Assembly (NCBI GenBank): GCA_937905825.1
Contig: CALCXM010000082.1
Coordinates: 1 to 64,000 of the forward strand
Source of the DNA: an uncultured bacterium
Lineage (GTDB): Bacteria; Planctomycetota; UBA1135; GCA-002686595
Direction: 5' to 3'
DNA length: 64,000 nt
In this document: piece by piece, positions 36,055 through 46,128 of the stretch
Layout: every line of letters starts with the position of its first letter
Numbering within the stretch: the first letter of the stretch is position 1
Notes under the pieces: model-generated
Told to the model about the DNA's origin: nothing
Seen by the model: the letters and a program-made list of their open reading frames with translations, nothing else
Database searches by the model: none
Made by a program: the position numbers and the translations under genes

Positions 36055-37692
36055 ATGGCAATGCAATCGGAAGGCCCCGGCCAACTTCAGGAATTCCTGG
36101 ACATACTCAAGCGACGCAAGTGGCAGGTGGTTTTGCCTACCCTTGTGATCCTCTCGCTCGGGATCTTCGCAGCCGTGGTCGTGCCCAAGAAGTTCCTGGT
36201 CACGACCCAGGTGGAGTTGCGTGGGCTGTTTCTCGACGACAAGCAACAGCAACAGTCCCGGGATCACACGATTGGTGTAGCGGAAAACGCTCCCCAGCAG
36301 CTGCTTTCGCCGAAGCGCGTCAAGGAGGTGCTCGGGAAGCTCAAGTGGCCCGATTACCTGACCTTGGACGCAACGCAGCAGGCGGAATACAACCTGCGCA
36401 TCCGGGGCAACCTCAAAGTCTTTGTTCCGCGCCGCTCGGAGAAGGCCGGCTCGTCCTTCGTCACCATCGAATTCACGGACGTCAACAAGGATCGTGCCCA
36501 GGAGTTTCTGAAAGCCCTGCGCACCGCCTGGGTCGAACAGGTCGTTGAACGCGAGCGCACGCGCTACGACGTGGAGTTCAACAAACTCAAGAGTCGCGAG
36601 AGCGAACTGGAGAAGGAGTACCTGAACGCTGTCAACGAGTTGACGGAGCTGCGCAACGTCAACGACATCTCGCCGACCCAACCCACGCCTGGGCAGAACG
36701 CCATGCGGCTCGAGGACCCGGCCTTCGTGCGCTTGGGGGCGACTCGCTCCCGACAGGACGAGTTGGAGGGTGAGCTGGCCAAGGCCCGCCAGACGCTCGA
36801 GACGGCCAGCAAGCATCTGGCGGAGACCGAGCCGGAAGTCCCCAAAACCTCGGTGACCCAGGGACTTACCTTCACCAAAGAGATCGAGCAGCTCAACAAG
36901 GAGCAGCTGGCCCTCGAGGGACAACTGGAAGGCATTCGCCCAGAGCATCCGCGCTACAAAAAGATCACCCGCCAGTTGGAGGATCTCGACACGCGCAAGG
37001 CCGCGCTGGAGCTGAAGCAAACCGCCGAAGAGGTCAACCTTGAGTTCATTCCCAACCCTGAGTACCGCAAGCTCGAGTCGCTTGTGCGTGAAGCGGAGTT
37101 GGACGTGGAAATCCTGGTCGCCGAAGAAGACAGCCTGCGCAAGCTGGAACTCGATCACCGCCGAGACGTACGACGCTTGGGCGAGGCCCTGGCTCAGGAC
37201 ACGGTGATTTCCAATCGCATTGAGATCATCAAGAAGAGCATGGCCGAAACGGACATCAAGCTCTCCGAAAGCCGCCAACGCATGGAGGTGCTGTACGGAC
37301 CCTCGGCCAACCCCTTCCAGGTCATCCAGGAAGTGGAACCCCCGAGCGATCCGACTCAGCCGAGCCCCGCCCTGATCATCCTCTTTTCCCTGGTCCTCGG
37401 TTTGGGTTCGAGCTTGGGCATCACCGTGGTCCTCGAGATTACACGCAGCAGTTTCCGCGGAGCGGCGGACCTGAATCGCGTGTTGATGATGCCTGTTCTG
37501 GGCGTGATCGGTCCGATCGTCACGCGTCAGGAGCGCAACCGCCTGCGCGTGCGGCGGGCCGCTCTCTTGAGTCTGAGCTTGGCCCTGGCCTCGTCGGTTC
37601 TGTTCATCACTTGGTCTTGGGAGAATCAGCCGGAACTGCTGGGAGATACCTTGAACGACGCAATTGGAGATCTACGGGAACTCTTCCTGTAG
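36055..37692 (+). CDS. Wzz/GumC-like chain-length determinant protein
   Basis: This encodes 545 residues with GGGG upstream of ATG 36055. An N-terminal membrane helix (VVLPTLVILSLGIFAAVVV, about 25-44) and a second pair near the C-terminus (PALIILFSLVLGLGSSLGIT about 438-460, and about 505-523) flank a long coiled-coil region (about 170-430). This is the polysaccharide co-polymerase architecture without a fused tyrosine kinase. It should control polymer length and work with the Wza-like lipoprotein encoded just upstream. Confidence 0.9.
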   Translation: MAMQSEGPGQLQEFLDILKRRKWQVVLPTLVILSLGIFAAVVVPKKFLVTTQVELRGLFLDDKQQQQSRDHTIGVAENAPQQLLSPKRVKEVLGKLKWPDYLTLDATQQAEYNLRIRGNLKVFVPRRSEKAGSSFVTIEFTDVNKDRAQEFLKALRTAWVEQVVERERTRYDVEFNKLKSRESELEKEYLNAVNELTELRNVNDISPTQPTPGQNAMRLEDPAFVRLGATRSRQDELEGELAKARQTLETASKHLAETEPEVPKTSVTQGLTFTKEIEQLNKEQLALEGQLEGIRPEHPRYKKITRQLEDLDTRKAALELKQTAEEVNLEFIPNPEYRKLESLVREAELDVEILVAEEDSLRKLELDHRRDVRRLGEALAQDTVISNRIEIIKKSMAETDIKLSESRQRMEVLYGPSANPFQVIQEVEPPSDPTQPSPALIILFSLVLGLGSSLGITVVLEITRSSFRGAADLNRVLMMPVLGVIGPIVTRQERNRLRVRRAALLSLSLALASSVLFITWSWENQPELLGDTLNDAIGDLRELFL

Positions 37693-37715
37693 GTCCCCGA
37701 ACCTAACGGCACAAC

Positions 37716-39104
37716 ATGCGGGACATCCTCGTCAGTCTGATTCTGATCGCGATGATGCCCACGTGCTTTCGCAAGCCTTTCGTAGGGCTCTTGGTGTTCT
37801 CCCTGCTGGCCTACATGCGCTTGCAGGACTTGACTTGGGGATGGGCGCGCACCATCCGCTGGTCGTTCTACGTGGCCGTGATCACGTTCTCGGGCTTCTT
37901 CGCTTCCTCGAGGGAACGCCGCTTCAGCGTGTCTGACTTGCGCATCACGGTGATGGGCCTCATGGTTTTCCTGGTGGCGGTCTCGATCGTCAAGAACCGC
38001 GGTCTCGACCCCAAGGACGTCACGGGATTTCTCGAGTACCTAAAGATTATCGTGATCGCCATGTTCACCACGGGCATGCTGAAGAACCGCGAGCGCTTGC
38101 GGATGATGGTTTGGACCATCACCCTGTCCTTCTGCTTCTTCGGCTTCAAGTCGGGCTTTGTCGGAGTCTTGACCCTTGGGCGCATGGAGATCATTCAAGG
38201 GCCCGGGGGCATGCTGGTCGACAACAACGACTTCGCCCTGGCCTTGGCCATGGCGGTGCCCATGATGGTGATGGTCGGCATTTCGGAGCGTCAGGAGATT
38301 CTGCGTCGGACGCTGCTGGCCTGCGTGCCCTTGACGGCGCTGACCATCTTCATGACCCACTCACGGGGTGGGGCCCTGTCGCTGATGGTGGGGACCCTGG
38401 TGATGGTCCTTCGATCGAAAAACCGAGTGGCGGGGATTGCCTTGCTCTGCCTGGGGTTGGTTGGGGGAGCGATTCTTGCCCCTAGTGGCATCAAGGATCG
38501 ATTGAGCTCAATCAGTGAGTACGACGCGGACAGCTCCGCCCAAGCGCGTTTTGCCGCTTGGCGCACGGCCGCGGTGATGATTGAGCAGAACCCCATTTTT
38601 GGTGTGGGGTTCGCGCACTTCCAAGACAACTACCACAAGTATGATCCCGCCAACACGGACCGCTCACTGAACAAGACCAAGGGCTTTGTGGCGCACAACA
38701 GCTACCTGCAGATTTGGGCGGAGTGCGGAACGCCGACACTCCTGTTGTACCTGTCGCTCATCCTACTCAGTCTAATGGACCTGTGGGCCGTGCGGGCCAT
38801 GGCGGTCCGGCGCTACTATTCCAGTTGGATCATCAACTACGCGACGATGTTCGAGGCCTCGCTCTTGACCTTCACCTTTGGCAGCATCTTCTTGAACCGC
38901 GCGCAGTTCGACCTCTTCTACCATTGGGTGGCCATCATCCTGTCCTTCGGATTGATCGCTCGACAACACATGACCGATCCCGCCTTCCTGCCCGTCGATT
39001 CCGTTGGACGGGGAGTCCTGCGCCCGGTGTCCCAGGGGGGCTTCAAGGGTCGTCGACTGGCCAGCGGATTCGATCGACGTTCCGTACAAGACGGGAGCTT
39101 CTAG
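37716..39104 (+). CDS. O-antigen ligase/polymerase-like membrane protein (exosortase-associated type)
   Basis: This encodes 462 residues with about ten hydrophobic segments. The N-terminal region (RKPFVGLLVFSLLAYMRLQD and LTWGWARTI) and the motif THSRGGALSLMVG resemble the 'O-glycosylation ligase, exosortase A system-associated' group of O-antigen ligases (TIGR03097-type, from memory). A large periplasmic loop holds NPIFGVGFAHFQDNYHKY and HNSYLQIWAECG. It would polymerise or ligate lipid-linked glycans at the outer face of the inner membrane. The position between Wzz-like and amidotransferase genes fits. Confidence 0.85.
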   Translation: MRDILVSLILIAMMPTCFRKPFVGLLVFSLLAYMRLQDLTWGWARTIRWSFYVAVITFSGFFASSRERRFSVSDLRITVMGLMVFLVAVSIVKNRGLDPKDVTGFLEYLKIIVIAMFTTGMLKNRERLRMMVWTITLSFCFFGFKSGFVGVLTLGRMEIIQGPGGMLVDNNDFALALAMAVPMMVMVGISERQEILRRTLLACVPLTALTIFMTHSRGGALSLMVGTLVMVLRSKNRVAGIALLCLGLVGGAILAPSGIKDRLSSISEYDADSSAQARFAAWRTAAVMIEQNPIFGVGFAHFQDNYHKYDPANTDRSLNKTKGFVAHNSYLQIWAECGTPTLLLYLSLILLSLMDLWAVRAMAVRRYYSSWIINYATMFEASLLTFTFGSIFLNRAQFDLFYHWVAIILSFGLIARQHMTDPAFLPVDSVGRGVLRPVSQGGFKGRRLASGFDRRSVQDGSF

Positions 39105-39112
39105 AACAGAGC

Positions 39113-40999
39113 ATGTGCGGATTCTGTGGATACGCCCTGCACGACGCGCGGGCCCCCTTCGACAAGGCGCGCTTGCGGCGCATGACGGACACCATCGTGC
39201 ACCGCGGTCCGGACGACGAAGGACTCGAAGGCCGCGAAGGGGTGGCCATGGGCTTCCGGCGCCTGTCGATCATCGATCTAGCGGGGGGCCATCAGCCGAT
39301 CTGGAATGAGAACAGGGACATCGCCGTGTTGTGCAACGGCGAGATCTACAACTTTCGGGAGCTGCGCGCGGAGCTCCTGAAGCGCGGGCACGTCTTCCGC
39401 GCCGGCTCCGATGTGGAGACGCTCGTGCATCTCTACGAGGACGAGGGACCGGAGCTGTTGCAGAGGCTCGTGGGCATGTTCGCCATCTGCATCGTGGACT
39501 TTCGCGAAGAGGGCAAACCCAAAGTCCTCTTGGCCCGCGACCGACTTGGAATCAAGCCACTCTACTGGGCGTTGACGGAGTCGGGCCTCTACTGGGGCAG
39601 TGAACCCAAGACCTTGCTGGCCAGTGGCGTGCTCTCGCGCAAGATTCGCGGCGAGGGTCTAGTGGACTACTTCGTTCAAGGCTTCGTGGGAGGCGAGAAC
39701 TCGATCTGGGAGGGCGTCCAACGCCTGCAAGCGGGTCACTACATGATCTGGCAAGGGGACAAGTCCCCGCGTTCCAAGAGCTATTGGGACCTGCCACTGG
39801 AGGGCGAACGGGACGACGCGGACGCTCCCGAGCTGCTCGAGTGGATCGATCGCATCGTCGAAACACGCATGCTGGCGGACGTGCCCTTGGGCGCCTTTCT
39901 TTCCGGTGGAATCGATAGCAGCGCGGTGGTCACGTCCATGGCTGCGGCCAGTGCTGATCCGGTCAAGGCCTGCAGCGTGGGCTTCCGCGAGAAGAGCCAC
40001 GACGAACTGGACATCGCGCGCAAAACTGCGGAGCGCTTGGGACTGGAACATCACACGGCGATCCTCGAGCCGGACCCCAAGCTCGCCATGGAGACCTTGC
40101 CCTGGTTCTTTGACGAGCCCCTGGCCGACAGCTCCACGGTGCCCACTTGGTTGGTGTCGAAGATGGCCCGCGAGCACGTGACCGTGGCGCTTTCCGGTGA
40201 CGGGGGCGACGAAGTCTTTGCGGGCTACCGCCGGCAGGTCTTTGACGTGGCCGAGAACCGCGTGCGCGGCGCCCTGGGGACACCGGGACGCAAAGTGGTG
40301 GCAGCCCTCGGTGCGCTCTATCCCAGGCTAGCTTGGGCCCCGCGAGTGCTGCGCGCCAAGAGCGTCTTACAGAACCTGGGACGAGAACCAGGGCGGGCCT
40401 ACTACGCGAGCATGACGCAGATCGGCTTGCAGGAAGTCCATGAGTTGCTGGCCCCCGATTTGCGCCACGCGCTCGGTGGCTACGACCCTTACTCGGCCTA
40501 CGCGGAACATTACGAGAAGCCGCGCCGGTGTGATTCCCTCTATCGCGCCCAGTACGCGGACTTCAAGAGTTGGCTACCGGATCGTTTGTTGGTGAAGACC
40601 GACCGAGCTTCCATGGCGGCTTCCTTGGAAGTGCGCGTGCCCTTGCTCGACCATCGCTTCGTCGAACGCTACGCCAACCTGCGCACGCACCACAAAGTCC
40701 GCAACGGCCGGGGCAAGCACGCCCTGCGCGAAGCCTTGCGTTCACGCCTGCCCAGCGAAGTGCTCGATGGAGCCAAGCGCGGCTTCGACACGCCCTTGCG
40801 CGCTTGGTTGCGCGGGCCCATGGCCCAAGCGGTGAGCGAAGCGATCGAAACAGCTCCAAGCCACGTCTTCGATGGCGCCGCCCTACGCAGCCGCTTCGAC
40901 GCCCACCAGCGTGGGGCAGCGGACCATTCGCAATTGCTTTGGAGCCTCTTGGTTTGGGAGCACTGGTGGAAACGCCACGAAGTGAGTGGAATCAGCTGA
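39113..40999 (+). CDS. Asparagine-synthase-like amidotransferase of the exosortase A EPS type
   Basis: This encodes 628 residues from ATG 39113. The glutaminase domain starts MCGFCGYA (Cys2 nucleophile), with RGPDDEG and CNGEIYNFRELR. The synthetase domain has FLSGGIDSSAVV (PP-loop, about 258-270) and SGDGGDEVFAGYRR. The overall pattern resembles the 'exosortase A system-associated amidotransferase 1' group (TIGR03108-type, from memory) rather than housekeeping AsnB. In such loci it is thought to modify sugar units of the polymer. It overlaps the deacetylase start by one base (TGATG). Confidence 0.87.
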   Translation: MCGFCGYALHDARAPFDKARLRRMTDTIVHRGPDDEGLEGREGVAMGFRRLSIIDLAGGHQPIWNENRDIAVLCNGEIYNFRELRAELLKRGHVFRAGSDVETLVHLYEDEGPELLQRLVGMFAICIVDFREEGKPKVLLARDRLGIKPLYWALTESGLYWGSEPKTLLASGVLSRKIRGEGLVDYFVQGFVGGENSIWEGVQRLQAGHYMIWQGDKSPRSKSYWDLPLEGERDDADAPELLEWIDRIVETRMLADVPLGAFLSGGIDSSAVVTSMAAASADPVKACSVGFREKSHDELDIARKTAERLGLEHHTAILEPDPKLAMETLPWFFDEPLADSSTVPTWLVSKMAREHVTVALSGDGGDEVFAGYRRQVFDVAENRVRGALGTPGRKVVAALGALYPRLAWAPRVLRAKSVLQNLGREPGRAYYASMTQIGLQEVHELLAPDLRHALGGYDPYSAYAEHYEKPRRCDSLYRAQYADFKSWLPDRLLVKTDRASMAASLEVRVPLLDHRFVERYANLRTHHKVRNGRGKHALREALRSRLPSEVLDGAKRGFDTPLRAWLRGPMAQAVSEAIETAPSHVFDGAALRSRFDAHQRGAADHSQLLWSLLVWEHWWKRHEVSGIS

Positions 41000-41886
41000 T
41001 GGGAAAGCCAAGGCACGCCATCTCCTTCGACGTGGAGGAGTACTTCCAAGTCGCCAACTTCACGGCTCAATTTCCCCGCGCGGATTGGGACAAGGTCGAG
41101 CCACGCATCGATGTGGGCATGACCGCGATCCTGGATGCCTTGAAGCGCCACAAGACCCACGCCACCTTCTTCTTCCTCGGCTGGATCGCCGAGCGCCATC
41201 CCGAGTGGGTGACCCGTTGCCTGGAAGCGGGCCACGAGATCGCCAGTCATGGTTACGATCACCAATTCCTTTGGGATCTTGGTCAAGCGGGCTTCGATGC
41301 TGATCTCGCGCGCACAGAAGAGATCCTGATGAAGGCCGGCGCCGAACGCCCCAAGGGTTTCCGCGCTTGCACCTTCACGATCACCGAACGCAGTTGGTGG
41401 GCCTTCGACGTGTTGACCGCCCGCGGCTACGAGTACGACTCCAGCGTGCACCCCGTGCGCCACCCGGTCTACGGCGTCCCGGGATTCGATCCCGGCATCT
41501 CCACAGTGCACTCCGCCGATGGCCGCCTGAGCATCACCGAGTTCCCGGTGACCACCTATCCCGTCGGCAAGCGCAACATCCCCGCCGGCGGTGGAGGCTA
41601 CTTCCGCCTCTATCCCCTGGCCATCACGCGCCACGTCCTGCGCCGCATGGAAAGCCTCGGCCGCCCCGCCGCCTTCTACATGCACCCCTGGGAGTTCGAC
41701 CCCGCCCAACCCCGCGTCCCCGCCTCCCGCTCCCAACGCTTCCGTCACTACGTCAGCCTAAGCCGCACCCTCCCCCGGCTAGAGGCCCTGCTAAGCGAGT
41801 TCGACTTCGGCTCCTTCGCGGAGGTCTTGCAAGGGCGGAGTGCAGAGAGCCCCAACACGGATCAGCTCCGTGACAGCCGGTCCTAG
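40999..41886 (+). CDS. Polysaccharide deacetylase (XrtA/PEP-CTERM locus type)
   Basis: This encodes 295 residues. NodB-type motifs are visible: SFDVEEYF (metal-binding Asp), THATFFFLGW and EIASHGYDH (H-x3-H). The C-terminal FYMHPWEFDPAQPR corresponds to the DUF3473-type end found in polysaccharide deacetylases of exosortase A loci (TIGR03006-type, from memory). It removes acetyl groups from amino sugars of the polymer. It is the last gene of the plus-strand cluster and overlaps the amidotransferase stop. Confidence 0.9.
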   Translation: MGKPRHAISFDVEEYFQVANFTAQFPRADWDKVEPRIDVGMTAILDALKRHKTHATFFFLGWIAERHPEWVTRCLEAGHEIASHGYDHQFLWDLGQAGFDADLARTEEILMKAGAERPKGFRACTFTITERSWWAFDVLTARGYEYDSSVHPVRHPVYGVPGFDPGISTVHSADGRLSITEFPVTTYPVGKRNIPAGGGGYFRLYPLAITRHVLRRMESLGRPAAFYMHPWEFDPAQPRVPASRSQRFRHYVSLSRTLPRLEALLSEFDFGSFAEVLQGRSAESPNTDQLRDSRS

Positions 41887-42042
41887 GCGAGACCAAGACC
41901 ACGCCTCAGCTCGAGCCCCTGTGATCTACCCCGGAACTGGTGTATTGAGTAGGTCCCATGAGGGAGGGTCTTGTTTGGCGCCTAACTCGGCCATGGGTGT
42001 GAGGCCAAGTCCGCTAGGAGGCGAGCTTTTCAGTGCGCGCTG

Positions 42043-45000
42043 CTAAAGCTGCGACTCGTCGCTGCGAACTCGCGAGCTGGCGATGCCGATTAGGCTCGAG
42101 AAGAGTTCTCGTTGGTAGGTGTTTTGGGCGTCGGCGTTGCCCGTTTGCAGGACGTTGGCGGCGCGCGAGTCGTCTTCGGGTTGACCGCGTAGGATCAAGG
42201 CGCGGCCGTAGAGTTTGGCGAGCTCGCGGCGGTCGCTGGGTTCCTCGAGTTGGTGGCGCTCTTCCCACAGCAACTCCAGGTCCACCAGGGCTTCTTCCCA
42301 GGCGGTCGGCAAGAACTCGGCGAGCTGGGCGGCGGCGGTCAGCAAGCGGCCTTCGAGGGTGGGGCCTTTGGAGCGCTTGTAGAGTTCCGTCACCACGCGG
42401 CGCAGCACCCGCGGAGGGGCGCCGCGGGCTACGGTGGTGCGGGCGAGTTCCACTTGCACATCGGCACTCGGGGCGATGATGCTGAGGGTGCTTAGGACTC
42501 GGCTAGACTCGGGGAATTCGCCGAGCTCGCGGTGCACGCGGCCGAGCAACAACCACAGTTCCAAGTTGCCGGGTTGGCGTTCGAGCTCCGATTGAATGAA
42601 GGCTTCTGCCGAACCCGGATCGGTTTCCAAGTAGAAGTGGGCCCAGTCCTTGGTCGCACCGCGCTGCATGTCTTCGAGGGAACGCTCCGAGTTGTTGGCG
42701 CGCAGCTCGCGCATACGGGCCCTGGCGCGCTCGAGTCCCAAGGCGGGGTTCTTCTTGTCGATCACGAGGTCCAAGCGCGCCAAGGCCAAGATGCAACCGG
42801 GATTGCCCGGGATGGTCTTGTTGAGTCGGGCCAAGTCTTGCTTTAGCTCGTCGAGGGGAATCGGAGGCGGGTCCTGGGTCAGGATGGCGTCCACGGTACC
42901 GAGGTAGGCAACGAAAGCGCGCGGCCGTTCGTGGAGGCGACTGCTGGCGATCAGCAGTTTCCAAGCATCCAAGGCCTCTTGCCACTGGCCGAGTTGGGCG
43001 GTGAGTTGAGCCACGGCGTACTCGGCTTCAAACCATCCGGTGGCCAGTTGCTGAGCGCGTAGGATGGCGCGGGTGGCGCCATTGATGTCGCCTTCCTTGC
43101 GCAAGCGCCGTGCATCGAGCAGAAGTTGTGCGGGACCGCCTGGAATGTTGAGGGCCAAACTGGTCAGGCGCCGGTTGCGGACTTGATTGACCTGGGGATG
43201 CAAGGCCGAACCAAAGCGCGCGACGGAGGACAGCTCAAGCTCTTCCCAACTGCGCTCGGCATCGGGGAACAGCAGGAGCAATTCTTCGAGCAGTCGCGAG
43301 GCGTCCGTCTCGCGCTTCTCGGCACGGTTCAACTCGGCCGCAATTTGCAGGGGCCAGAAGGTGCCCCGTTCGTTTGGGTCCAAGGAACGCAAGCGACCGA
43401 TGGAGAGGTCCCTGAATTCGGGAGCTTCCATGGCGAGCATCCAAACGGCCACCGCCCGCGGGTCCTGGGCCACGGGAAGGTCGGGGCCACCCAAGAGAAA
43501 GCTGCGCATCTCTTGGCCGGCGCCTTTGCCGAAGGCGAGCAGGGCATCCAAGGGCTCCTCGCTCAAGGCTTGGGCCGTGCAGCGCGCCACCGTGAAAGCG
43601 GTGTCCGCGGAATTCTCCTGGGCGAGGGGGCCCGTCAGCAATTCCGCTTCGAGGCCAGAGCACAAGGCGATCCAAATGGGGCGCAAGCCGGACTGCGCGA
43701 ATTCAGTTTTCGAGAGCAACAGGGCGCCGGATTCGACGGCCTTCCAGTTTCCATTTTGCACGTCCAACAACATGCGTGCGATCAAGTATTGTTCGCGGCT
43801 GAGGAAGGCCGCGGCGCGTTCGATGCGTTCCTGGGCAAGGGCCTTGTCGCGCCCCAGGAGTGCCACGCAGATCTCGCGCAACTGAAAGGCGGAGAGCTCT
43901 CCCAAGCGTTGACGATCCACGCGGTCGAGCAAAGCACTGGCGGCCACGAGTTCGAGCTCGCGCATGAATCCATCCGCCATGAGCATCAGATCCTGGGGCC
44001 CGAGCGCCACGTGCTTCAGCAGTTGTTGCGTGCGGCGCGCGGTTTCCTGTGGATCTCCCATGCGCAAGCTACAGGCCACAGCCAGTTTCAGCTTGGTGGA
44101 GGCCAGGGCACTCTCCATGGAAATCTGATCGAGCCAGCGCAGGGCGATTTGGTAGTCCCCGTTGTCGATCAGGATGCGCGCTCCCAGGAGCCGTTCCGAA
44201 TCGGTGCGCTGCTTGGGAGCGGAGGTGGCCAAGGTCTCGATGGCCAGGGCCTTCTCACCGTTGTTGTGGTACCAGTAGGTCGCCACGCGACGACCAGTTC
44301 CCGCTGGGTCGAGCCCCATGACTTGCAGGACTTGGGGTTTGCTGAACTCGTCAATGTCGATCTCACCGAGCAGCTCGGTGGAGTGCGTGTCGAGACCGGC
44401 TTTAGAAACGCGTTCCAAAACGAGGTTGATGAACAGCTCCCGGTCACCGAGGGAACGACGGGCGTTGATCAACTCGTCCAGGGCGGGAATGAAGTTCGGG
44501 TGGGCCGTGAGCAGCTTGGTGGCGGTGGCCACTTGGGCGCTGTAGTTTTTCTTCTCGCCGTGCAGCCCAGCAATCTTGAGCATCACGTAGGGACCGTGGT
44601 CGCGGCGCGGATAGGCTTGACCGGAGCGCCTCAATTCTGCGTAGAGCAAGTCCAAGTCCCGCTCGTCCGCGCGCAAGCGGCTCTCGCCCAGTTCAATGAA
44701 CTCGGGCATTAACCTTTCCGTGTTCTGCGGCTGCAGCACCATCGCGTTTAGCCAGGAGTCGAGCGGCAAGGCGTAGCTGCCATTCTTGGACTCCTTTTGA
44801 ATCTCGGACCGACGGATCCACAGGTGCGAGGAGTCCGGGTCGAGGTTGAGGGCTGCTTGCAAGGCTTCCCGTTCGGCGACCAGGTTGCCCTCGTTCTTGT
44901 AGAGGCTGGCCAAGACGCCCCAGGCCAGGGCGCGGGCGCCCACGAAGGGTTCCGGGGCTTCCGAGCGCACGAAGCGCGTCAGATCGGGAATGGCCTTGGG

Positions 45001-46128
45001 AGCGTTCATCCTGGCCAGGTTGGCTTGGCCTAGGCCGGCGTAGAACTTGTAGGCGGGTTCGTCCTCCGAGTTCCCGATGGTGGTCATGCGTTGGGCCGTG
45101 CGAACCAGACCGCTCCAATCACGTCCCTTGTACAGCGCTTCGCAGCAAAGCTGCAGGAAGCCCATGCTGAGGGGCTCCGGATGGGCGCTCCACTTCGAGG
45201 CCAGTTGCGCCGCGTGGGTCGCGTCATCGCGGTCGAGCAACAGGCGCATGAGTAGTTCCGCGGTTTGCAAGTCCGATTGCTGCTCACCGGGCAGGGCCAC
45301 GAGGCCGCCGAGCAAGAGCACTTCTTCGTCCTGGCCCGCGTCCCTGAGGATCTGCAGGTAACGGCGCAAAGCGACGGAGTCCAAACCGAGGGAGAAACTG
45401 TGCACGTACGCCGTGCGACTCGCGGAGAGTTGCGCGCTGGCCTCTTCACAGAGCCCGAGCACCTGTTGAAAGATCTCTTCGGAAGTCGGCGGGAAGAGTT
45501 GGCGGAGCTCGAGAATCGTGGTGGTGCGGCGACTGTCCTGCGCGTCCCGGGCGGCGAGTTTCTTGACCACCTCCAGGGCTTGGACGGCGTCCTCTTCGAC
45601 CAGGGCAAAGTTGAGCTTCGCTGCGCAAGAGGCCAAGATCTGGGCGGCGAGTTGTTGATGCAGGCGACCCCGTTCCACCCACGCGGGTCCGTACTTCGGT
45701 TCGTCCCGGAGCAATTGCTCGAGGTGCAGCAAGGCGGATTCTGTTTGGCCTTCGGCGTTCTCCGCTTCGATCAACAGGCGGCGCACCGAACGATCCCCGG
45801 GCCGGTAGCGCTCCATGACTTCCAAGAAGTCTTCGCGGGCTTCATCGGTCGCCCCGATGCGCAGCAGGAGTTTGCCTCGGGTCAGGCGCAGTTCAGCACA
45901 GACCTCTTCGAGGGCTGGATTGCCCGCCGCGCCCGGTTCCGTGCCGCGCAGGCTCGCGCTCAGACGACGCAGGAGGGTTTGCTCCTCGAAGGTCTCCTGG
46001 CGCAGGGCCGCGCGCACTTCTTCCAGGACCTCCTGGGGAGTGCGCATGGTTTGCTTGGAGACCAGGGCGCCCAGGGACACCAGGATCCCCACGACGATCA
46101 GGAACAGAATTTGAGTCGAGCGTTGCAT
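42043..46128 (-). CDS. Giant membrane-anchored TPR protein (PrsT-like?)
   Basis: This encodes 1361 residues. An N-terminal membrane anchor (STQILFLIVVGILVSLGALVS, about 4-24) is followed by TPR-like helical repeats along nearly the whole length (for example LLRIGATDEAREDFLEVMER, GPAWVERGRLHQQLA, LELWLLLGRVHRELGEFPES). It probably faces the periplasm as a scaffold. The gene overlaps the upstream sigma-54 activator gene by one base (TGATG), so both are one operon. A large TPR protein next to a sigma-54 regulator and an EPS cluster recalls PrsT of PEP-CTERM loci, but sequence identity to PrsT was not tested. Confidence 0.85.
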   Translation of the reverse strand: MQRSTQILFLIVVGILVSLGALVSKQTMRTPQEVLEEVRAALRQETFEEQTLLRRLSASLRGTEPGAAGNPALEEVCAELRLTRGKLLLRIGATDEAREDFLEVMERYRPGDRSVRRLLIEAENAEGQTESALLHLEQLLRDEPKYGPAWVERGRLHQQLAAQILASCAAKLNFALVEEDAVQALEVVKKLAARDAQDSRRTTTILELRQLFPPTSEEIFQQVLGLCEEASAQLSASRTAYVHSFSLGLDSVALRRYLQILRDAGQDEEVLLLGGLVALPGEQQSDLQTAELLMRLLLDRDDATHAAQLASKWSAHPEPLSMGFLQLCCEALYKGRDWSGLVRTAQRMTTIGNSEDEPAYKFYAGLGQANLARMNAPKAIPDLTRFVRSEAPEPFVGARALAWGVLASLYKNEGNLVAEREALQAALNLDPDSSHLWIRRSEIQKESKNGSYALPLDSWLNAMVLQPQNTERLMPEFIELGESRLRADERDLDLLYAELRRSGQAYPRRDHGPYVMLKIAGLHGEKKNYSAQVATATKLLTAHPNFIPALDELINARRSLGDRELFINLVLERVSKAGLDTHSTELLGEIDIDEFSKPQVLQVMGLDPAGTGRRVATYWYHNNGEKALAIETLATSAPKQRTDSERLLGARILIDNGDYQIALRWLDQISMESALASTKLKLAVACSLRMGDPQETARRTQQLLKHVALGPQDLMLMADGFMRELELVAASALLDRVDRQRLGELSAFQLREICVALLGRDKALAQERIERAAAFLSREQYLIARMLLDVQNGNWKAVESGALLLSKTEFAQSGLRPIWIALCSGLEAELLTGPLAQENSADTAFTVARCTAQALSEEPLDALLAFGKGAGQEMRSFLLGGPDLPVAQDPRAVAVWMLAMEAPEFRDLSIGRLRSLDPNERGTFWPLQIAAELNRAEKRETDASRLLEELLLLFPDAERSWEELELSSVARFGSALHPQVNQVRNRRLTSLALNIPGGPAQLLLDARRLRKEGDINGATRAILRAQQLATGWFEAEYAVAQLTAQLGQWQEALDAWKLLIASSRLHERPRAFVAYLGTVDAILTQDPPPIPLDELKQDLARLNKTIPGNPGCILALARLDLVIDKKNPALGLERARARMRELRANNSERSLEDMQRGATKDWAHFYLETDPGSAEAFIQSELERQPGNLELWLLLGRVHRELGEFPESSRVLSTLSIIAPSADVQVELARTTVARGAPPRVLRRVVTELYKRSKGPTLEGRLLTAAAQLAEFLPTAWEEALVDLELLWEERHQLEEPSDRRELAKLYGRALILRGQPEDDSRAANVLQTGNADAQNTYQRELFSSLIGIASSRVRSDESQL

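Noticed and set aside
43126-44712. 528-residue plus-strand frame opposite the TPR gene
   Set aside because: Gln/Gly/Arg-rich shadow of the TPR frame in a GC-rich gene, with no motif or ribosome binding site.
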